Shown here in pieces: positions 58,455 through 64,000 of a DNA stretch of 64,000 nt. The DNA is from Knoxdaviesia capensis. Taxonomy: Eukaryota > Ascomycota > Sordariomycetes > Microascales > Gondwanamycetaceae. Below the pieces are notes generated by a model. The model did no database searches, had not been told where the DNA came from, and saw only the letters and a program-made list of their open reading frames with translations. Position 1 is the stretch's first letter, and every line of letters begins with the position of its first letter. Made by a program: the position numbers and the translations under genes. The stretch is taken from positions 1,339,339 to 1,403,338 of the forward strand of contig LNGK01000004.1 in the NCBI GenBank assembly GCA_001510575.1, written 5' to 3'.

Positions 58455-58460
58455 TATAAA
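58455..58460 (+). promoter_or_regulatory. Possible TATA box of the kinase-like gene
   Basis: CATATAAA lies about 270 bp before the predicted ATG at 58729, followed by a pyrimidine-rich stretch, a reasonable fungal promoter layout. Confidence 0.3.
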
Positions 58461-58728
58461 CGCCTGCTTCTTCCCTTCGTCTTCTGCTATCTTCCCCCTC
58501 ACATATCTTCACTTTCTGTTTTCTCTCTTTTCTCGACGATTCTCTCGCCTTCAATACATATGGCTCATTCTTCTATCGCATTCATGGCCCATCTGGTCGT
58601 GGCAAAACACCATCCCCGTCTTCTCGGTTGATAAATCTCCGGCGTCTGCTAGCAACTGCCCTCTGTTCCCCACCAATATCAATCACCGTTTACACGTTCG
58701 GCGATTGAGCCCCAATCAGTCTTCCGCG

Positions 58729-61117
58729 ATGGAACCCTCTCAGGATTACGGTATGCGGTCGTTGGGTAACACTATCCCCTGACGGTAGCCGTATCTACTA
58801 ACTCCGTCCAGAGGCTAAAATCCGCCAACTCCAGGCGCAGTTCGAGCAGTCAGAGCGACTCCGGCTCGCTGCAGAAACTCGGGCGGAACAGGCCGAAAAA
58901 CAGCTGGCCAAAACAACCTTTGTTCAGTTCCTAGACATGTGCCATAAGCTGTTGTTCATGCCGCTCAAGGTTGAGCGTAACGAAGCACTCACCTCAACCG
59001 GTAGTGTGGCTGTTGCTTTCGGTCGTAACTATCCCCTAGAGCTCAAGCGATGGGACGCCTTTCCAACCTTGCACATGCAGATGTTGGACAGGCTGAATGG
59101 CGTCTTTGGGGAGAGTAAGCTGTTCTTCTCGCCCAACGGCTTCGAGACTCTAAACAAGTTTGGCGCTGAAGTCCCACTAAATGACGACGAAGACCTACGC
59201 CTATTCCAGTATATCGCTGTCGAGCGATGTGCCAGTCTTGTCATCAACGAGTACCTCAAGCGGGCACGGTCCAACCCTCCTACTGATGACTCCAGCCTTG
59301 ACTTCCCCGAGAGCGTCATGTTCCACAACAGCCCCTACGGCATTCTGTCGCAGGGCTTTCGCGATCTGGTTGAGGGAGGTAATGATCTCCCCGCCTATGT
59401 GCCTGCGTTTGAAGACTTTCGCTCTCTTAGAGAAGTTGCAAATGCCGCTGCTTCTGGCTTGCTGCGCGAATCCACAGGTCAGAAGCGTTCCTCCAGCGAG
59501 CCACAGCCCATATCAAAGCGCCGGCCACCGGAACGCGCGTTCCTCCGCCCCGACCACTGGTGCTTTCGTGTATCCGGCACGGGGCAACAAGAGCCGATCT
59601 TCGCCGTGGAATACAAAGCGGCCCACAAACTCTCCGTCGAAGTTCTCAAGGCGGCTTTGCCTCCAGACGCGGACTCGACTCCCCTATTCCGCAACGTCAT
59701 ACACGATCTCCCGAGCTCAAAGGTTAGCGAGGATCCCATTTACAAGGCAAAACTCGCTACTGCTCAGGTACTCTCCCAAGCATTCCACTACATGGTACAT
59801 TTTGGGGTTCAATATAGCTACGTAGCCTCTGGAGAGTCCTTTATTCTCCTATATTATTACCCAGAGGATCCGGCCACATTATTCTATCATCTAGTGTTCC
59901 CTAAGGAGGACGTCCCGGACGATACTACTAGTGGTTTGAGTGCCTTACAGGCGTCTGGGGTGTCTCTGGTACTCTCTATGGTTCTTCTATCGATGAACTC
60001 TAAACCGTTACTTCGATCGTGGAGAAGGGAGGCCAGGAAGATTCTTCAAGAATGGCCCGAGCCGTACCCAGAAATGGTGCTTGCAGCCCACACGGGTGAC
60101 GAAGATACCGAAGGCACTTCGCCGCAGGCAGATAACCCCAGCCCGGCAGACGGGGAACGGGACCCGCCGGCGAGTGGCTGCAGATCACCGCCCCGGGGCC
60201 GTAGAAGGGGGCCCCGAGACTCGGATAGCGAAGAAGACGATGCCGACTATCGGCCACCAAGATCGTCGAGGCCGCCCCAGCAGACTCCGGCTGAACATCG
60301 TCAGGTAACCCGCCTAAGTGTTCGGTCTCAGGCGAACACCAGCCAGCGAGGCCCGGCTGGCCAGTCTGAGAAGTCTGCGGGGGCCAGCGGTACCGCCCGG
60401 GACAATGGGCCCATGCGGTACTGCTCGCAGGCGTGCATCCTTGGGCTTCGGGACGGCGGGGCATTAGATCCCAAGTGCCCGAACTACGCAGGACACCTTC
60501 GATACTCTTTGGGACAATCGCCAGACGCCGCGCAGAACGACATTCCCAAGCACCCGATGTCCCGCCGAGACTTCCTGTACCACCTGCACGACCAGCTGGC
60601 AGACGACATGGACTACGACTGTGAGGCGCTAGATAAGCACGGCAAGTACGGGCAGGTCGGCATGCTATTTGGCCTCCGGCTGCGGGGCCCGGGGTACTGC
60701 GTAGTGGCGAAGGGCGTGCAGGAGGTCCACAAGCCCAACCTCGACTACGAGCGGCACATCTACAGCCGGCTCGAGCCGCTACAAGGGTCCGTGATCCCCG
60801 TCTGTCTGGGGGTGATGCCGCTAGCGGCCGAGTACCTGGCCATCACGGGCGCCGAAGTTACGCACCTGCTGGTGCTCTCGTACGCCGGCGAGCCGTTCCC
60901 GCGCGACCTGGACGGGGACGTGCTGCAGAGCCGCACGGCCGAGGCGCAGACCGCGTGGGCGGTGTTGCGGCGGGAGTACGGGGTCGCACACGGGGACGAG
61001 CGGCTGGCGAATGTGCTGTGGAGCGAGGAGCTGCAGCGGGTCATGTGTATTGATTTCAACCGCGCGGTGGTTCTGAGTGAGCAGGCGGACGGGCAGCGGA
61101 AGCGGAGAAAGCAGTGA
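58729..61117 (+). CDS. Kinase-like protein of a fungal-specific family (HGDxxxxN, YCSQAC motif)
   Basis: Exon 1 58729-58750 (22 nt, MEPSQDY plus one base), 61-nt intron, exon 2 58812-61117; 2328 nt, 775 aa. Residues 8-40 form a likely coiled coil (RQLQAQFEQSERLRLAAETR). The N-terminal domain includes FVQFLDMCHKLLF and VFAVEYKAAHKLS-like core (EYKAAHKLS from residue 274), and FHYMVHFGVQYSYVASGESF. A disordered acidic/Arg/Pro hinge (about 400-530) precedes MRYCSQACILGL (Cys545, Cys549). The C-terminal part has kinase-fold marks: YCVVAKGV (possible ATP-site Lys), AHGDERLANVL with H734, D736 and N741, and CIDFNRAV with D755 in the DFG position. Such proteins form large, variable families in Aspergillus and Penicillium. 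Enzyme activity and substrate are unknown; the HGD form resembles small-molecule (APH-like) kinases more than HRD protein kinases. Confidence 0.85.
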
Positions 61118-62061
61118 GGGGGTGTGTCCGTTTTTTTTTGATATTCATGGCGTGGCTTGATGAGATAGCCCGGATTTCTTTTGACTTTTTTTAGCGCCAG
61201 TATGATACCCAAGTCCTTAGGAAATGCGTTCTTAGCAATCATTGGAGATAAATTGATGTGAATACTCAGGAGACAAAATGAAAGTGAGGTGGTGGGGGAA
61301 CTGGCGATCTGAGTATGTTCTTAGGGTTAGGTAGGGTTGTGGTGTTGCTTGGACGCTGTGAAGATGTTGTGATGAACCAGTGGGGATAGCCCCGAAAAAG
61401 AACAAGTGACTTTCGGAGGAACGTGGGTTTATAATGGCGAGGTGCATTTCTGGCACGCAGATCGCCCAACTGTTGAGATTAAGAACCTTCCCATAGATAG
61501 TGCTTGAGTTGCCAGTGTGAAACAGGGAGTAACCAACGGCGATCGCTCAGCCTAAACTCATAAGTTAACTACGGGGGGCTCTATTCCGGTATGTTTATTA
61601 CTTCCCTTTTCCAAGTATGATGCAAGAAAATGAATCCAAAGTTCTGGGGATTTGCAGGCTAAAACGGAGGAGGGGAAAGCAGCAAGTGATCTGCATCGTC
61701 AAACGGTTGGTTGCAGAGCATAGGTTGGGAGTAGATTGAAGAGGGCTTGGGGGTCATGCGATGGGAGGACACGGGATGAAATTCGGGACTGGGGACTTTC
61801 TTACCTCGTGAGTTGCTGGATAGTTGGTTTCTGGAGATTTGGCCTGTACACAGAGAGGGCGTGGTGGTGAAGTTTGTGCATCATATCGTCAAAAGTGTAG
61901 CCGCTTCCTGTTGGATCTTGAGCTCTGTTAGCCCGGGAGGCAACAAGAACAGTGTGCCTTGATTCACGCAGGCTAGAGTCGCCAAAGACAGACCGTGTGC
62001 GCAGGGGCAGGACTCCCACACCACGACGCCACGACCACCGCCCAAACAACCAACCGCGACA
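61118..62061. other. Intergenic region between kinase-like and sedolisin genes
   Basis: Contains the kinase-like gene 3' region, a telomere-like TTAGGGTTAGGTAGGGTT at 61321-61338, and the sedolisin promoter. No coding exon seen. Confidence 0.5.
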
Positions 62062-64000
62062 ATGGCTCGCTTCCAACACCCGGCCATGCTGGCCCTGCTC
62101 GGCATCCTCGGTATCCCGTTCGCTACCGCAGCCGCCGTCACCCGCCGCGCAAGCCCACACCCCTCGGTCCGACTACACGCGCGAGCCTCGCCCGACGCCG
62201 CCATCAGCGTGCGCCTCGAACTGCACCTCGCGAACACAGACACGCTGGAAGCGCGGCTCGACGGCGTGTCCAACCCCACCAGCGCGACCTACGGGGCCTA
62301 CCTGTCGGCCCAGGCCGTGCTCGACGAGTTCGCGCCGAGCGCGGAGAGCGTCGCGGCAGTGCAGGAGTGGGTGGAGCGCACCGCGGGAGCCACCGCGGAC
62401 ACGGAGGGCGCCGGCGCGCGGCTGTTCGTCCGGCTGAACACCACGGTCGGCGTGGCCAATGAGCTGTTTGCCGCCGACTACGCATGGTTCGACGTCGGCG
62501 GCGGCGCGCTGCTGCTGCGCACGCTGCAGTACGAGATCCCCGCGGCCCTGGCCCCGCACGTCGAGCTCGTCTCGCCAGGGACGTACTTCGGCGGGCCGCG
62601 CGCACAGCGTATACCCCCCGGTGCACTCAACCGCGAGCGCGAGGCCGACGAGGCGGCGATGCGCGCCGCGGCGGTGCCCATCCCCGCCTCTGCGGCCGCT
62701 GCCGACGACGAGGGGGGAGAAGAAGAAGAAGAAGAAGCGCCGGCGCCGGCGCCGGTGCGCGTGTGCTCGCGGCTGATCACCCCGCCGTGCATCCCCGAGC
62801 TGTACAACTTCGGCGACTACACGGCCGACCCCGCGGCGTCGGGCAGCCGGGTGGCGTTCGCGAGCTTCCTGAACCAGTCGGCGGTGGTGCGCGACGCCGA
62901 GGTGTTTGCCGGGCTGTTCAACTTGAGTGTCGTGCCGACGTGGACCAGCGTGACGGTCAACGGCGCGGTCGAGCACCAGGCGCATGTGGACGCGGGCGAG
63001 GCGAATCTGGATGCGCAGATCTTGGGGTTCGTGGCGGCGGGGTTGCCGATGGTGCATTACATGACAGGAGGGCAGGCGTAAGCAGGACCACTCCTCTCCC
63101 CCGCGGTGTAGCTTGTCCATGTGTGTGTGTGTGTGTATGTGAGCGAGGATGTTCACTAACAAGACTGAGACGCAGGCCGATCGTCCCGAATGTGCGGGTC
63201 ACCGAGAACATGAACGACAACGAGCCGTTCCTCGAGTTCTACAACCACCTGCTGGTCGAGACAGCGGACGAGGACATGCCGCACGTGCTCTCGACCAGCT
63301 ACTCGGACGACGAGCAGACGGTGCCGTTCGAGTACGCGGTGCGCGTGTGCAACATGATCGGCATGATGGGGCTGCGCGGCATGAGCGTGATCCACTGTTC
63401 CGGCGACGGCGGTAAGTGTTTCTCCCCCCCCCCGCACCCACCATCCTATCAAAGGCGTAGACGCAGCCCAGACAGAAACCCAAAAAGCTAATGAGAAGGA
63501 AACCCCGCAGGCATCGGCGCGGCCTGCATGTCCAACAACGGCTCCGGGCTGCCGGAGTTCACGCCGCAGTTCCCGCCGACGTGTCCGTACGTGACGGCTG
63601 TCGGCGGCACGCAGGGCTACGAGCCCGAGGTCGCGTGGTACGGCAGCGGCGGCGGGTTCAGCCGGTACTTCCCGCGCGCGTGGTACCAGGAGGCTGCGGT
63701 CGACGGGTATGTTAACGGTGGCGGGATTGATGCGGAGACACGGGAGTATTACTCGGCGTACACGAATTTCAGCGGCCGTGGGTTTCCGGATCTGGCGGCA
63801 CACAGCAGTCTCCCAAGGTAGGTCTTCTCCCTCGCCGTCTTTCTCTCTTATCCTGCCAGCAGCAGCGACAGTATCAGCCAAACAAAAAAAAAAAAGAAAG
63901 AAAGACTAACACCCCCACAGCTACCAAATCGTGCTGGGCGGCGCATCCAGCTTCTCGGGCGGCACCTCGGCGGCAGCGCCGCTAGTTGCCGGCATCATCG
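62062..64000 (+). CDS. Sedolisin / tripeptidyl-peptidase-like serine protease (S53), cut by the window edge
   Basis: Exons 62062-63077, 63176-63411, 63511-63817 and 63921 onward (continues past 64000); introns 98, 99 and 103 nt. A signal peptide is clear (LALLGILGIPFATAAA). The pro-kumamolisin prodomain follows (SVRLELHLANTDTLEARLDG, YAWFDVGGGALLLRTLQYEI). A poly-Glu linker (about residues 215-228) precedes the peptidase domain, which starts near CSRLITPPCIPELYNFGDYT. Catalytic residues: E313 and D317 in GEANLDAQ, the oxyanion Asp in HCSGDGGIG (split by intron 2), and Ser in GGTSAAAP just before the edge. Secreted S53 enzymes act at acidic pH, releasing tripeptides or acting as endopeptidases. 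The C-terminus is outside the window. Confidence 0.93.
63120..63136. repeat. (TG)n tract in a sedolisin intron
   Basis: Eight TG units inside intron 63078-63175. Confidence 0.85.

Larger units (their letters stand above)
55733..58728. other. Divergent upstream region of the Gln/Pro-rich and kinase-like genes
   Basis: Three kilobases between divergent starts. The part near 55733-56600 is pyrimidine-rich on the minus strand, and an acceptor CTCTTCAG lies just before the minus-strand ATG at 55732, so a spliced 5' UTR is likely. A candidate minus-strand exon lies at 57110-57553 and a TATA-like element at 58455-58460. Confidence 0.5.

Noticed and set aside
42560..61117. Reassignment of UAG to an amino acid as explanation for the TAG cases
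   Set aside because: PheRS beta ends at TAG exactly after its conserved C-terminus and Efm4 also ends at TAG with another stop soon after, so UAG works as a stop in this genome.
62173..63162. 329-codon minus-strand frame over the sedolisin
   Set aside because: Antisense shadow of a GC3-rich gene; the plus strand holds signal peptide, prodomain and catalytic motifs.

Overview
This window is nuclear DNA of a filamentous ascomycete, most likely a eurotiomycete (Aspergillus/Penicillium-type). The evidence is single-copy eukaryotic housekeeping genes broken by short GT-AG introns (61-214 nt, plus one 303-nt, one 384-nt and one 462-nt first intron), C/G-rich third codon positions, pyrimidine-rich leaders, and two gene types common in that group: a HGDxxxxN kinase-like protein with a YCSQAC motif, and a tiny CCxC zinc-finger protein. 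The taxonomic call is an inference. All gene models were assembled by hand from reading frames, splice signals and family conservation; frame closure was checked exon by exon.

Layout. 1-10.7 kb is gene-poor; the only gene I can support is a two-exon mini zinc-finger gene (5190-5666). 10.7-21.1 kb is dense: Gtr2/RagC GTPase (+), APC4 (-), delta-COP/Ret2 (-, with a start codon alone on its own exon), and an Asp/Glu/His-rich protein of unknown function (+). 21.1-28.2 kb is again gene-poor, with two GC-rich islands and an assembly N. 28.2-33.4 kb holds a NIPA-type Mg2+ transporter (+, seven exons) and ribosomal protein uS3/RPS3 (-). 34.9-36.9 kb is a decayed subtilisin-like protease (frameshifts, amber codons, lost catalytic segments). 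38.2-50.5 kb holds myotubularin Ymr1 (+), cytosolic PheRS beta (-), PP2A scaffold subunit A (+) and the eEF1A lysine methyltransferase Efm4 (-). 51.5-55.7 kb is a large Gln/Pro-rich protein with a conserved C-terminal domain (-). 58.7-61.1 kb is the kinase-like gene (+), and a sedolisin (S53) protease runs off the right edge (62.06-64 kb).

The genes do not form one pathway. They are a typical fungal mix: nutrient signalling (Gtr2), cell cycle (APC4, PP2A), membrane traffic and phosphoinositides (delta-COP, Ymr1), translation (RPS3, PheRS beta, Efm4) and ion transport (NIPA).

The most unusual pattern: three genes (Ymr1, RPS3 and the Gln/Pro-rich gene) end at a single TAG that is followed, in the same frame, by 155, 87 and 189 further codons that look coding. 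Readthrough, an unspliced intron, nonsense mutation or sequence error are all possible. Other TAGs here (PheRS beta, Efm4, Gtr2) look like ordinary stops, so general UAG reassignment is not supported.
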